From positions 1-32,564 of the forward strand of contig JAEZKP010000051.1 of assembly GCA_023436145.1 (NCBI GenBank): DNA of 32,564 nt, given 5' to 3'. Under the pieces are notes generated by a model. It searched no databases, had not been told where the DNA came from, and saw only the letters and a program-made list of their open reading frames with translations. The translations under genes were made by a program, and so were the position numbers. This stretch comes from Fibrobacterota bacterium (GTDB lineage: Bacteria; Fibrobacterota; Chitinivibrionia; Chitinivibrionales; Chitinispirillaceae). Below are positions 7,910 to 16,182 of this stretch, piece after piece (position 1 is the stretch's first letter; every line of letters starts with the position of its first letter).

Positions 7910-10152
7910 TGAACACTGAGAGCAATAGAGACACCTGGTTTGAGCGTGAGCTGCGAGCGGAACACAGCTCTGCTGCTATCAATTTTGATGCGGTAGAGGC
8001 TTGTATTCTGAGGCGGATCAATAAAGCCGAAGAGATAGGGGTGTTATCGTTGCTGAAATCAGAAATAATAGTATCTCCGGAAACTTTTGAAAGATTGGAG
8101 AAGGACCTTTTCGCTCAGATTGGTCATTTTAAGGAATATGAGGAACCGGTTAATGAATGTATTCAGGCCGAAGTTGACTTGACTCATGCTCAATGGGAAC
8201 GTTTGGAAGCTAAATTGTTCAGTAAAATTAAAGATAGCACCGAAGCTCCGCTCTGGGAGCAGCTGGTTATGGCACCGCAGTCAGAGCCGGTACCCGGACA
8301 TTGGGAACAGATTGAAGACCGCATATTTAGTGAGATAATCCAATCCGATAAGCAGGAGCCCTGGATTTTATGTGCCAGAAATGAAGAGGTGTGTGCTCCG
8401 GCTATTATCGAGAAAGAGGAGCAGTTCTTAGAGGAGATATTAAGTGAAAAGGAGCCTATAAAATCCTTTGAGCAGCAACTTAAAAGGGAAGTTGTCCTTT
8501 CATTAAGTCAACTGGAAAAGATAGAAGATTCTCTTTTTGCACGTATCGAAAGATATAATTCACAGGTGAAACTGGAAAAGCAGCCTTTCTGGATGTTTAT
8601 TGAACATTATTTCACGGTGTTTAGGACTGCAGGTCTGGTTTCAGCTCTGATATTGTTTTTCATCGGAGGTATTACTTTTTACAACCAGTTTTACCGTAAT
8701 CCGGAAACTCCGGTGGATACATTTGCATATCAGGTACATGGTGCGGCGGTGAATATTCCGGGAATAACCGGTAGAATAGGTCAGCGATGCTACTCGGTAT
8801 TGGGCGGGACAGTAAAGCTGTTCAATAAGCATGGAAGCATCGAGCTACAAAACGATGCTAATATTGAGATTTTAAAAGTCACCCAAAAGGCAGCTCATTA
8901 CCGGGTCAGTTTGTCTGGTGTTGACCATGACTCCATATCCGATGCACAGGTTGCATTTCTGGTTAACCGGCATGGGAAGGATGAAGAATTTCTGATCCAC
9001 ACCACAGATTATCAGATAATGGTGAAAGGAACCTATTTTAGGCTGGAGCCAGGTTTCAGAGGCACAGTTACCACCAGGGTTCTTGAAGGTGTAATAAAAG
9101 TGTCTTCGACATATTTTGACGACACAGAAATTCATGCTGGTCAGATTCTTTACTATGATTCATTGACTGAACGGTATACGGTAAAGGGTGGTGGACAGGT
9201 GGTACTTCGCCAGAACATTGAAACTGTATCGCAGATCGATTCGCTGATCAAGTTTGGAATGCTTCAGATAAATAGTTCTGTTGCTGATGCTCAGGTACGT
9301 GTAAATGGTAAACATTACGGATCTGTACCGGTTGCACTGCGCTGCGGACCTGGCAGATACAGCATAAGTTTGTCCAGTGAAGGATATTTGACACTGGATA
9401 CTGTAATTACAATTACTCACGATAAACCTGGTGATGAAATCTCATTTACTTTAAATAAAGTGGTAAAACCGGTGATAACTGAGAAAGTTCAGGTTAAAAA
9501 ACCGATGGAGAAGAATGAAGTACCTGCAGTTATCGATTCCAAACCGCAGGCAGATCCTTCAACCATTACTCCTGACCTGATCAGTAGTAAACTTCTCGAG
9601 CCAGACAATTCAGCGTTGCAGCAGAATGAGGAACTTTATACAAAGGCACAGACTGAGGAGTTGGCTGGAAACTGGCAGGCAGCGATCGGTTTTTACCAGA
9701 TGGTGTTTGATGACCAGAATTCATCCAGACTGATCCGGGAGGATGCATTGTTTTCTATCGGCCGGTTGAAAGCGGATTACGTGCATAATCCAGCTGAAGC
9801 CTCACAGGTTTTCCTCACCTATCTTGCTCTTTTTCCACAAGGATCATTTGCAGGAGAGAGCTGGTTGCGACTTGCTGAGCTGGAATTCAGGAGCAGACCA
9901 GAAAATGCCACCCGGTATTATGAGAAGTTTTTCCAGCTTTTTCCGCAGCATCCCAGGATTGTCGAACTGAAAAACCGGGTAGGAGTTATTTACCTGCAGC
10001 AGAAGCGATTTGATGAGGCCATTGGGCTGTTCAGGGAGGCACTCAACAGTCCGTCGATTTCCGGAGAAAAAGAGAAAGCTCTGGTTTCTGAGAATCTCAA
10101 ACGTGCCCTACAGCAAAAGGCGACTACCAGTAAAAATCTGGTAAACCGCTGA
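7906..10152 (+). CDS. Membrane sigma-factor regulator: repeat array + TM + FecR-like + PEGA + TPR-like
   Basis: 748 residues, translated with overlap from the sigma gene. Order: cytoplasmic region 1-240 built from about six ~35-residue repeats (separate entry); one membrane helix about 242-260 (AGLVSALILFFIGGITFYN); FecR-like beta domain about 275-425 (VLGGTVKLFNKHG, VKGTYFRL, TRVLEGVIKV, AGQILYYD); PEGA domain about 450-517 (GMLQINSSVADAQVRVNGK, VPVALRCGPGRYSISLSSEGY); linker; then TPR-like helices about 573-735 with Tol/YbgF-like pattern. FecR proteins are anti-sigma or sigma-regulating proteins whose outer domain receives a signal. The layout suggests the cytoplasmic repeats hold the sigma factor and the periplasmic part senses the envelope. 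No zinc anti-sigma motif (HxxxCxxC) is present. The function is inferred from order and neighbour. Confidence 0.8.
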   Translation: MMNTESNRDTWFERELRAEHSSAAINFDAVEACILRRINKAEEIGVLSLLKSEIIVSPETFERLEKDLFAQIGHFKEYEEPVNECIQAEVDLTHAQWERLEAKLFSKIKDSTEAPLWEQLVMAPQSEPVPGHWEQIEDRIFSEIIQSDKQEPWILCARNEEVCAPAIIEKEEQFLEEILSEKEPIKSFEQQLKREVVLSLSQLEKIEDSLFARIERYNSQVKLEKQPFWMFIEHYFTVFRTAGLVSALILFFIGGITFYNQFYRNPETPVDTFAYQVHGAAVNIPGITGRIGQRCYSVLGGTVKLFNKHGSIELQNDANIEILKVTQKAAHYRVSLSGVDHDSISDAQVAFLVNRHGKDEEFLIHTTDYQIMVKGTYFRLEPGFRGTVTTRVLEGVIKVSSTYFDDTEIHAGQILYYDSLTERYTVKGGGQVVLRQNIETVSQIDSLIKFGMLQINSSVADAQVRVNGKHYGSVPVALRCGPGRYSISLSSEGYLTLDTVITITHDKPGDEISFTLNKVVKPVITEKVQVKKPMEKNEVPAVIDSKPQADPSTITPDLISSKLLEPDNSALQQNEELYTKAQTEELAGNWQAAIGFYQMVFDDQNSSRLIREDALFSIGRLKADYVHNPAEASQVFLTYLALFPQGSFAGESWLRLAELEFRSRPENATRYYEKFFQLFPQHPRIVELKNRVGVIYLQQKRFDEAIGLFREALNSPSISGEKEKALVSENLKRALQQKATTSKNLVNR
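7981..8547 (+). repeat. Array of ~35-residue protein repeats in the sigma regulator
   Basis: Within the N-terminal 215 residues of the 748-residue protein a helix motif of form (F/W/L)-E-x-(L/I)-E-x-x-(L/I)-F-x-x-I recurs: NFDAVEACILRRI (26-38, weak), TFERLEKDLFAQI (60-72), QWERLEAKLFSKI (96-108), HWEQIEDRIFSEI (132-144), a degenerate EKEEQFLEEILSE (169-181), and QLEKIEDSLFARI (202-214). Spacing is 34, 36, 36, 37 and 33 residues. A short strand-like segment (SEIIVSP, AEVDLTH, SEPVP, REVVLSL) precedes the stronger copies. The repeats are diverged at DNA level. I do not know this repeat as a named domain. Confidence 0.75.
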
Positions 10153-10253
10153 TTTCGCTTCACGAATTTCTATATATCCGATTTAGAGCATTTGTTTACC
10201 ATGGATAAACCGCCAAAATCCTGTCACATAAACCAAGACATCAGGAGGTTTCG

Positions 10254-10523
10254 ATGAGTTACAGCGGAAAACATTATATTGTGGGAATTCACGTTACCAA
10301 CAGAGTAAAGCATATTCCATCTGTACAGAACGTACTTACCGAGTTCGGGTGCAGTATCAAAACCAGAATAGGTCTTCATGAGATGTCAAATGACACCTGT
10401 TCACCCAATGGTCTGATACTGGTTGAATTGATAGGTGATGATAACAATCTCAAAAATTTTACATCTTCTCTTCTGAAAATCGAAGGTGTGGAGGTAAAGG
10501 AGATGGTTTTTTCTCATGACTAA
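10254..10523 (+). CDS. Small TM1266-like (ACT/NikR-C-like fold) protein, possible iron-only hydrogenase system regulator
   Basis: 89 residues with a very strong ribosome site (aggaggtttcg) before ATG. The pattern VGIHVTNRVKHIPSVQNVLTEFGCSIKTRIGLHE, then LILVELIGDDNNLKNFTSSLLKIEGVEVKEMVF, fits the small alpha-beta family named after TM1266, often found beside [FeFe]-hydrogenase genes and annotated as a hydrogenase system regulator. No hydrogenase gene is in this window. Binding partner and ligand are unknown. It stands alone, about 100 bases after the sigma regulator, with a hairpin after it. Confidence 0.6.
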   Translation: MSYSGKHYIVGIHVTNRVKHIPSVQNVLTEFGCSIKTRIGLHEMSNDTCSPNGLILVELIGDDNNLKNFTSSLLKIEGVEVKEMVFSHD

Positions 10524-10559
10524 ATAGATAGACATCGGCATATCATTGCAAACATAACC

Positions 10560-10580
10560 ACCGGCATTTAATGCCGGTTT
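10560..10580 (+). terminator. Hairpin terminator after the TM1266-like gene
   Basis: Perfect 8-base arms ACCGGCAT and ATGCCGGT with loop TTA, followed by TTCTGTT, lying 37 bases after the stop. The short T-rich tail makes a rho-independent terminator likely but not textbook. Confidence 0.6.
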
Positions 10581-10611
10581 CTGTTCCACATGCCCTGCAG
10601 GATTGGTATAA

Positions 10612-10646
10612 AGAAAATAGTCGATGATTTTGATCGATTATTTTCT
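10612..10646. terminator. Long AT-rich hairpin between convergent genes
   Basis: Arms AGAAAATAGTCGAT (10612-10625) and ATCGATTATTTTCT (10633-10646) pair over 14 positions with one G-T wobble, loop GATTTTG. It sits 27 bases from the stop codon of the minus-strand membrane gene and after the plus-strand hairpin, so it could stop transcription from both sides. It is low in GC, so its strength is doubtful. Confidence 0.45.
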
Positions 10647-10672
10647 GCAGACCTTTTCTGGTTTAATAATCC

Positions 10673-11932
10673 TTATTCTCCGTCCTTTTTTTCCATCAAT
10701 CCAAAAGCTGTTTCCTTATATCTTCCGCTGTTTCGTTTTCGCTGTTGCTCGGCATAGAAATCTTTCATTCTTTGCCCGGAATCATCTTTGATGGAACCAG
10801 TAGCTTTGGTCATTCTGGTCTGAAGGCTGGTGCTTGATGGTGAGAACAATCCGATAATGAAAAGAATCAGTATGATAATCTCTATACTCCCTGCAATCCA
10901 TCCGGCGACTGTGCCCAAAGCCATACCTGCTCCGGTGATGAATGCTGCGGACACCATGTTGCCAATTGTCAACGAAACGATGAAAAGCACCGGAAAGACC
11001 AGAGTATTTATCAGGTCAAAGGGACGGGCTAAAGCAATGAAAAAGAAAAGAATAATAAAAGAGAGATAAAGAAAGAGCCATAATATTACCGGTGAACTTA
11101 TTGCCGATGTCCATGATGGGTATTTTAGTATTTCCAAACCGCTGCTCAGATAAACAGTGGCATTTTGTTTGAAAAAGACCGAGATGATACCGGTAATTAT
11201 GCCTAAAATCATAGCTGTTCTGGAAATGACAAGTGAGGGGTTATACATGTTTTTGCTGTCATTCTTAATATTTCTTACCATCAGAAATGAAACGGTAGTG
11301 ACTATTGATAGTAAAACCAGAAACAGAAGCCAGAAATAGCGATGATCTGCTTTTAAAAACAAGTGAATGGTATAAACCAGAAAATGCTTGTATTCTGGAT
11401 TAATCATCTGTGGAAAAAGAGAAAAGGAATCGAATTTAATAAACGGTGTTTTTGTAATACTCTCTTTAAATCTGGATTGATAGTCAAAGTGGGGTTCGGT
11501 TTTTTTATGAACAGATCCGGTCCACCCTTGTATACCGGAGGCCGTTTTAACCTTAACCAGATATTGACGATGAATGACTGTTTTGTCGAATTGCTTTTTC
11601 TCGATTAACTGTACTTTTTCACGATGTTCAGCTTTATAGAGTAATTTAAGTGGTTTTCTTTCCGTCAGATGTGTATTATTGAAAATCTCCTGATTCTTGA
11701 AGATGTAACAGTTTCTGGCATATACTTCTCCGCCTAACGAACTCAGCGTCATCTCTTTTTGAAAAATTCCTGCAAATACGGTGGTTATTGTTATTATTGA
11801 GAGGAAAATCAATAATATACAGATTGCCAGTCCAGTAATGACTCTCAATGGTCTGCTTTTTTTTCGCTCTCTTTCTTCCACTATTGCAATGTTTCTATTG
11901 AGTTCCTCGAGCATCTCTTTTTCAGTTATCAT
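10673..11932 (-). CDS. Unknown multi-spanning membrane protein with an extracytoplasmic SH3-like stretch
   Basis: 419 residues. I do not recognise a named family. Visible: a charged N-terminus with predicted coil (EEERERKKSR-like), first membrane helix about residues 30-55 (VITGLAICILLIFLSIITITT), an outside region about 60-195, then about five to six further helices (roughly 200-360), ending in a charged cytoplasmic tail rich in lysine and arginine. Within the outside region, KPLKLLYKAEHREKVQLIEK to VKTASGIQGWTGSVHKK has the spacing of a bacterial SH3-like domain (ends in GWTG), which would suggest a peptide or wall-binding role; that is inference. ATG at 11932 has AAGGAG 12 bases upstream. 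It is monocistronic, between hairpins and a long AT-rich gap. Confidence 0.6.
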   Translation of the reverse strand: MITEKEMLEELNRNIAIVEERERKKSRPLRVITGLAICILLIFLSIITITTVFAGIFQKEMTLSSLGGEVYARNCYIFKNQEIFNNTHLTERKPLKLLYKAEHREKVQLIEKKQFDKTVIHRQYLVKVKTASGIQGWTGSVHKKTEPHFDYQSRFKESITKTPFIKFDSFSLFPQMINPEYKHFLVYTIHLFLKADHRYFWLLFLVLLSIVTTVSFLMVRNIKNDSKNMYNPSLVISRTAMILGIITGIISVFFKQNATVYLSSGLEILKYPSWTSAISSPVILWLFLYLSFIILFFFIALARPFDLINTLVFPVLFIVSLTIGNMVSAAFITGAGMALGTVAGWIAGSIEIIILILFIIGLFSPSSTSLQTRMTKATGSIKDDSGQRMKDFYAEQQRKRNSGRYKETAFGLMEKKDGE

Positions 11933-12552
11933 TTAGAATTTTCGCTCCTTGTTCTGTATAGAGGATAGGAACCTATATAAATAGTAAATGCACCGGAATT
12001 TCGCCATCGTTACTTGAGGCGGTAGAAGTTTACTGTTGAACTTGATTTATAAATAAAATATTTTAACATTTCAGGATTATAAACTGCCAGTATTAATATT
12101 AGAAATAATAATTACAATATGAGCTAAAAAACTGATATTGTGGGCTATATTGCAGCATTTACGATTTAGGTGCTTTTGAATCAGGTATTTTTTCTTTTCT
12201 CCAGAACAATTATTCAAACTTTCTTAAGATTTCACTCAAAATTGCAGCCTTGATTGTCCTTTCAATTCTACTTGTTCTCTAAACAAGAATACAAGAATAA
12301 CTTTCAAAAGACATAATGATTGTGCAAAAAATTGTTTAAGGCTAAAAGAATTAAAACACTTATTGAATTAATCGCTGAAGAAATTACCTTTACTCCCTTC
12401 AGAATCCTTTATACTAAATAGGTATTAACTGCTCCGAGGAATCTGCTGTTATGGTTTATTTATCATAATCAGAAAGGCAGAGCAGAGAAATAAATACAAT
12501 GATGGAAATTTTTCACCGATTTTAACAGGAATCTTTTGAGGGGAGAAAAAAG
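11933..12552. other. 620-base AT-rich gap between divergent genes
   Basis: Carries the leaders of the minus-strand membrane gene and the plus-strand GH45 gene. I see no coding frame of protein-like composition. Visible elements: a small hairpin CTTGTT/AACAAG at 12271-12287, a possible -10 hexamer TATACT at 12410 without a convincing -35 box, and a strong ribosome site (gaggggagaaaaaag) before 12553. The length suits a regulated promoter region. Confidence 0.5.
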
Positions 12553-13830
12553 ATGATAAAAAAAGCGTTTAAATTTGCTTTGATTTCCATGTTTATTATT
12601 TCACCGGGTTATTCACAGAAAGTTTACCTCAAGGGGCGAGTGGTTGATAAGGATTACAAAGCCATACAGGGTGCTCAGGTGAAAATAATCAAAGCCAACA
12701 AGACTCAAAGCACCGACTGGGAGGGTAAATTCTCTATCGAGATGGACATTACTAGTGTTCAGGCCAATCAGATATCAGATATGGTCACATTTCATAACGG
12801 TATTCTCTCATACAATGTGTCCAAAAGCCAGCAGCAGATACATATTGAGATTTTTAATATCAAAGGTCAGAAGGTCAGTAGCATACTGCAGGAGATTTCC
12901 GGAAAGGGAACCTTTAACAGTAAGATTCTACCGGAGGCTTTATCTGCAGCTGTGTATTTTGTAAAAATGAGAGTCGGAAACAGCACTGATGTTTTCAAGG
13001 TAATGAGCTTTAAAAACCAGATACTCTCTTTATCAGATCACGGCGATAAATCCTTTATGAATAAAACTGCTGCCGTATCACAAGCTATTGATTCTCTTGA
13101 GGTAAGTAAAAACGATTACAAGACAGTTAAGCAGGGTATCAGTTCCTATTCAGCCCAACTATCCGATATCGTATTACAGAGCAACTCAACCAACGATCAG
13201 GGGCTTCCGCCTGTTGTAAACGGGCAGCAAGCGAAAACCACTCGCTACTGGGATTGTTGCAAGCCGCACTGCGGTTGGCATTCAAACATGAAAATGTGTG
13301 ATATTAACGGCAGCCCGATCAATGATAGAAATGCTAAAAGCGGTTGTGAGGGAGGTCCGGCATTCCAGTGTATGGATTATGCCCCTATTGAGGTTAACAG
13401 TAAAGTGTCTTATGGCTGGGCAGCTTTTAATAATCAAGGTACTCAGTGTGGAGACTGCTTTCAGCTGGATTTTCAGGGTCCACTTAGTGGTAAACAAATG
13501 ATAGTTCAGGTTATTAATATCGGGGATGGGGGAACAAACGCCTTTGATCTGCTTATTCCCGGGGGTGGAGTTGGTGCACTTAATGGTTGTTCCCGTCAGT
13601 GGAATAATGCCCCGCTGGGTGTCCAATATGGGGGTTTCCGTGCTACCTGTGGAGCCAATGAAGGCTGCATACGGAATATGTGTCAACAGGCATTTGGAAA
13701 CAGGGCTGATCTGATGCGGGGATGTGAATGGTATCTTGAATGGTTCAATATGGCTGATAATCCGGAAGTTAAGTTTGCCAAAGTAGCATGTCCTCAGGCG
13801 ATAAAAAACATTTCCCAAATCGGTAACTGA
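12553..13830 (+). CDS. Secreted GH45 endoglucanase with N-terminal accessory domains
   Basis: 425 residues. A signal peptide covers residues 1-21 (KKAFKFALISMFIISPGYS-Q). Residues 22-65 look like the first half of a carboxypeptidase-regulatory-like beta domain (VYLKGRVVDKDYKAIQGAQV, DWEGKFSIEM). Residues about 80-155 look like a type IX secretion-tail module (IEIFNIKGQKV, SAAVYFVKMRVG). Residues 178-210 (IDSLEVSKNDYKTVK) look like the second half of the first domain. The catalytic domain, 228-415, is clear GH45: TRYWDCCKPHCGW with the general base D234, and NAFDLLIPGGGVGALNGC with the general acid D332, plus many cysteines. GH45 enzymes cut internal beta-1,4 bonds of cellulose by inversion. 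The product is expected outside the cell or on its surface. Confidence 0.93.
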   Translation: MIKKAFKFALISMFIISPGYSQKVYLKGRVVDKDYKAIQGAQVKIIKANKTQSTDWEGKFSIEMDITSVQANQISDMVTFHNGILSYNVSKSQQQIHIEIFNIKGQKVSSILQEISGKGTFNSKILPEALSAAVYFVKMRVGNSTDVFKVMSFKNQILSLSDHGDKSFMNKTAAVSQAIDSLEVSKNDYKTVKQGISSYSAQLSDIVLQSNSTNDQGLPPVVNGQQAKTTRYWDCCKPHCGWHSNMKMCDINGSPINDRNAKSGCEGGPAFQCMDYAPIEVNSKVSYGWAAFNNQGTQCGDCFQLDFQGPLSGKQMIVQVINIGDGGTNAFDLLIPGGGVGALNGCSRQWNNAPLGVQYGGFRATCGANEGCIRNMCQQAFGNRADLMRGCEWYLEWFNMADNPEVKFAKVACPQAIKNISQIGN

Positions 13831-13843
13831 GCTATTCCATCAT

Positions 13844-13873
13844 TGGTTGCCTGATAAACCATACAGGCAACCA
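13844..13873 (+). terminator. Strong hairpin after GH45
   Basis: Perfect 10-base arms TGGTTGCCTG (13844-13853) and CAGGCAACCA (13864-13873), loop of 10, starting 13 bases after the GH45 stop. There is no T-run after it on either strand, so it may be a processing or stability hairpin rather than a classic terminator. Confidence 0.5.
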
Positions 13874-13916
13874 GATTACCGAATACAGATTAATCGGTTT
13901 CTGCTCTGAATTAATC

Positions 13917-13941
13917 ATGCCCGGGTGGCTTTATCGGGCAT
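13917..13941. terminator. Second hairpin in the convergent gap
   Basis: Arms ATGCCCG (13917-13923) and CGGGCAT (13935-13941), loop of 11 bases, no T-run. It lies between the ends of GH45 and the minus-strand aldolase gene. Confidence 0.35.
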
Positions 13942-14013
13942 CCATTCCAAAAGATGTGAATTTTCGCTTCCGTTTACACGGGAGCCACTTTTTAACGAAG
14001 TACCCTCTGCAGT

Positions 14014-14036
14014 CCCCGATAGAAAAATCATCGGGA
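14014..14036. terminator. Third hairpin, nearest the aldolase 3' end
   Basis: CCCGAT (14015-14020) pairs with ATCGGG (14030-14035) around an A-rich loop. On the minus strand it starts about 35 bases after the aldolase stop. The tail is not T-rich. Confidence 0.35.
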
Positions 14037-14071
14037 TAGAGGTGGAGAGTTCATTTTGAGAAATAACTGAT

Positions 14072-14704
14072 TTAATAGGGGATTTTTTTCAGTTCCTCGA
14101 CAATTCCCGGATCGATACAATGTATCGTTTTTCCTGAAAGAGTTGCCAGATAAAACATTTTGCAATACTTTTCAAGTATTTCAAGAATAGAGAATGCTGT
14201 CTCGATGTCCTTTCCACACGTGAAGCTGCCGTGTCTGTCTATTATTATTGCATCACTATCTTTACAAACTTCTCTCACCACCTGTGCACCTTCGGTTGTA
14301 GAAGGTTTTGCGAACCGTGCGATTGACACATTTTTTAAGAACATGGCTGCTTCGGAGATAAAAACCTGATCAAAAGGTTTCAGACCCAGAACTGTCGCTA
14401 ATACTGTGTAAACCGGATGCGCATGAACAATGGAGTGGATATCAGGTCTTCTTTTATATATCTCGCAGTGGGTAAAACGTTCTGAAGTAGCTTTTCTGGT
14501 CCCATGAATCTGATTTCCATCAATGTCGATTAACACCAGATCTTCGGTAGTGATAAAATCCTTTATGATTTTAGTGGGGGTAATGATTATGTTGTTATCG
14601 GGAAGGCGGATACTGATGTTTCCTTCCGATGCTACGGTGTAACCACGGGACTGTGCTAATCTGGTATAATTGACGATTTTCTTTTTTAATTCAAGTGTGT
14701 CCAT
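14072..14704 (-). CDS. Class II aldolase/adducin family protein (FucA-like)
   Basis: 210 residues, normal length for L-fuculose-phosphate aldolase-like proteins. Family marks: GNISIRLPDNNIIITPT near residues 28-45, the substrate-site glutamate in SERFTH, the zinc-binding HAHP, and the third zinc histidine in DRHGSF. These enzymes cleave or form sugar-phosphate C-C bonds using zinc; some relatives are decarboxylases or phosphate dehydratases, so the substrate is open. ATG follows AAAGGTAA. It is the last gene of the minus-strand operon, 19 bases after the oxidoreductase at 14724, so it may act on a product of that pair, though the link is not obvious. Confidence 0.85.
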   Translation of the reverse strand: MDTLELKKKIVNYTRLAQSRGYTVASEGNISIRLPDNNIIITPTKIIKDFITTEDLVLIDIDGNQIHGTRKATSERFTHCEIYKRRPDIHSIVHAHPVYTVLATVLGLKPFDQVFISEAAMFLKNVSIARFAKPSTTEGAQVVREVCKDSDAIIIDRHGSFTCGKDIETAFSILEILEKYCKMFYLATLSGKTIHCIDPGIVEELKKIPY

Positions 14705-14723
14705 AAGGTTACCTTTACTTTAG

Positions 14724-16172
14724 CTACTTCATGCTGTTGAGGATTGTTTTGGATGCCCTGTAGGCATTGTGAGTGACATTCCAGACTCCGCATCCGGGTT
14801 TTCCCCAATGACCGGTTTGAAACAAGTTTGGAATATGTGTTGTAATTGGAATTTTAGCCTCTCCGTACATTTCTTTTACATTTTCGAACCCGTAGAGAGC
14901 ACCGTTAGTGTTACCGGTGTAGCGCTCGAATGTTTCAGGGCTGCCGACTTCCATGATTTCTATATATTTGCGGATGCCGGGATATAGCGATTCCAGCTTA
15001 TTTAACATTTTTTCTGCGATAATCATTTTATCCGAATGCCAGTTTTGGGAAAAGGATTTCTGAACAAAATTCATTAAGGTAAGTGTGGGGTATTCACCTT
15101 CATCGGTACCTTTAAGAGTGATAAGATGATCGATTTTGTCCTTACAGTTAAGGATAATACCTCTGTAAATAGCATTGAAATCGGATGTTTCAAACCAGAA
15201 AGAAAATGTGTTTGGAATCATTTCGTGATATTGAGGTTTCATGCCTAAATAGACAATTACACATGAAACTGAGGAATTAAGATTACCAAGGCGTCGAAGC
15301 CAGCGTTTACCACGATGGTTTTCTTCAACCAGTTCTGAATGAAGTGTGTAAGGACTTATGTTAGAAACAACAATCTTAGTGTCAAAAACAGAATTATCCC
15401 AGGTTTGGACTTTACAGACTCTGTTGTTCTCCACAATAAGCTTATTTACTTTTTGCCTGGTTAAGACAGCTCCCCCTTGAGATGTTATCAAATCAGAAAA
15501 GGCCTGAGCCAGGGAAGAAAACCCTCCCTTACAGTAATATGAGCCATCTCGGTAATGTAGAAGAAACATGGTAAAAGAGAATAATGCTCCACCTGCTTCA
15601 GCAGAAATTCCTGAATATGGCCATTGAGCAGCCAGTAAAGTATAAATCTGCTGGTTGCTCAGCAGTGATTTTAAGTGATTGGTATAAGAGAAATTATGGA
15701 ATTGGGAGACAAACGAGTTATCTTCAGGTTTGAAATTGTTTTCAAAATCGAATACAGGTTCACAGATATGCTGGTAAAATCTATCGAACTCATTTATCAA
15801 TAATGAAAGTTCTTCCGGTTTTCCACAAAAAGACCTGAGAAATTCATTGATATCCTCTGTCCGTGAAGGCATGGTAAAAGAACCTTCAGGAATGTCAACA
15901 TGGTACATTTCAGAAATCTCAAGCGGAACAATTTTCTTTTCAATACCCAGAACTTTAAGGATATGCATAAGTGTGCCATCAGGTCCAAAGGGGACTGAAT
16001 GAATTCCTGATTCAAAGGTGTAACTACGACGCTTAAAATTGTGTGCATATCCACCGATTTTACTGTGCTGTTCCAAAACCAGTACTTTCATGCCGGCTTT
16101 AGCGAGTAAAGCACCACAGCACAAACCACCAATTCCAGAACCTATAACAACAGTATCATAACAATCTGCCAA
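14724..16172 (-). CDS. CrtI/CrtISO-like FAD-dependent oxidoreductase (first of a pair)
   Basis: 482 residues. The N-terminal FAD-binding fold is clear: VVIGSGIGGLCCGALLAKAGMK (about 7-28; GxGxxG) with VLEQHSKIGGYAH. The C-terminal FAD segment reads FQTGHWGKPGCGVWNVTHNAYRAS. This is the phytoene desaturase / carotenoid isomerase / retinol saturase superfamily, which acts on conjugated polyenes or related lipids. The start is TTG at 16172, supported by GAGGGG six bases upstream and by the conserved N-terminus. Only 10 bases separate it from the upstream paralogue, so the two are co-transcribed. No phytoene synthase or geranylgeranyl synthase is nearby, so a carotenoid role is not established. 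Confidence 0.85.
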   Translation of the reverse strand: MADCYDTVVIGSGIGGLCCGALLAKAGMKVLVLEQHSKIGGYAHNFKRRSYTFESGIHSVPFGPDGTLMHILKVLGIEKKIVPLEISEMYHVDIPEGSFTMPSRTEDINEFLRSFCGKPEELSLLINEFDRFYQHICEPVFDFENNFKPEDNSFVSQFHNFSYTNHLKSLLSNQQIYTLLAAQWPYSGISAEAGGALFSFTMFLLHYRDGSYYCKGGFSSLAQAFSDLITSQGGAVLTRQKVNKLIVENNRVCKVQTWDNSVFDTKIVVSNISPYTLHSELVEENHRGKRWLRRLGNLNSSVSCVIVYLGMKPQYHEMIPNTFSFWFETSDFNAIYRGIILNCKDKIDHLITLKGTDEGEYPTLTLMNFVQKSFSQNWHSDKMIIAEKMLNKLESLYPGIRKYIEIMEVGSPETFERYTGNTNGALYGFENVKEMYGEAKIPITTHIPNLFQTGHWGKPGCGVWNVTHNAYRASKTILNSMK

Positions 16173-16182
16173 AAGAACCCCT

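Noticed and set aside
10673..11932. Possible anti-sigma role for the membrane protein next to the first sigma system
   Set aside because: It is convergent with that system, separated by hairpins, and has no anti-sigma motif.
13282..13818. 178-residue minus-strand frame opposite the GH45 catalytic domain
   Set aside because: GH45 on the plus strand has catalytic motifs; the reverse frame is a shadow.
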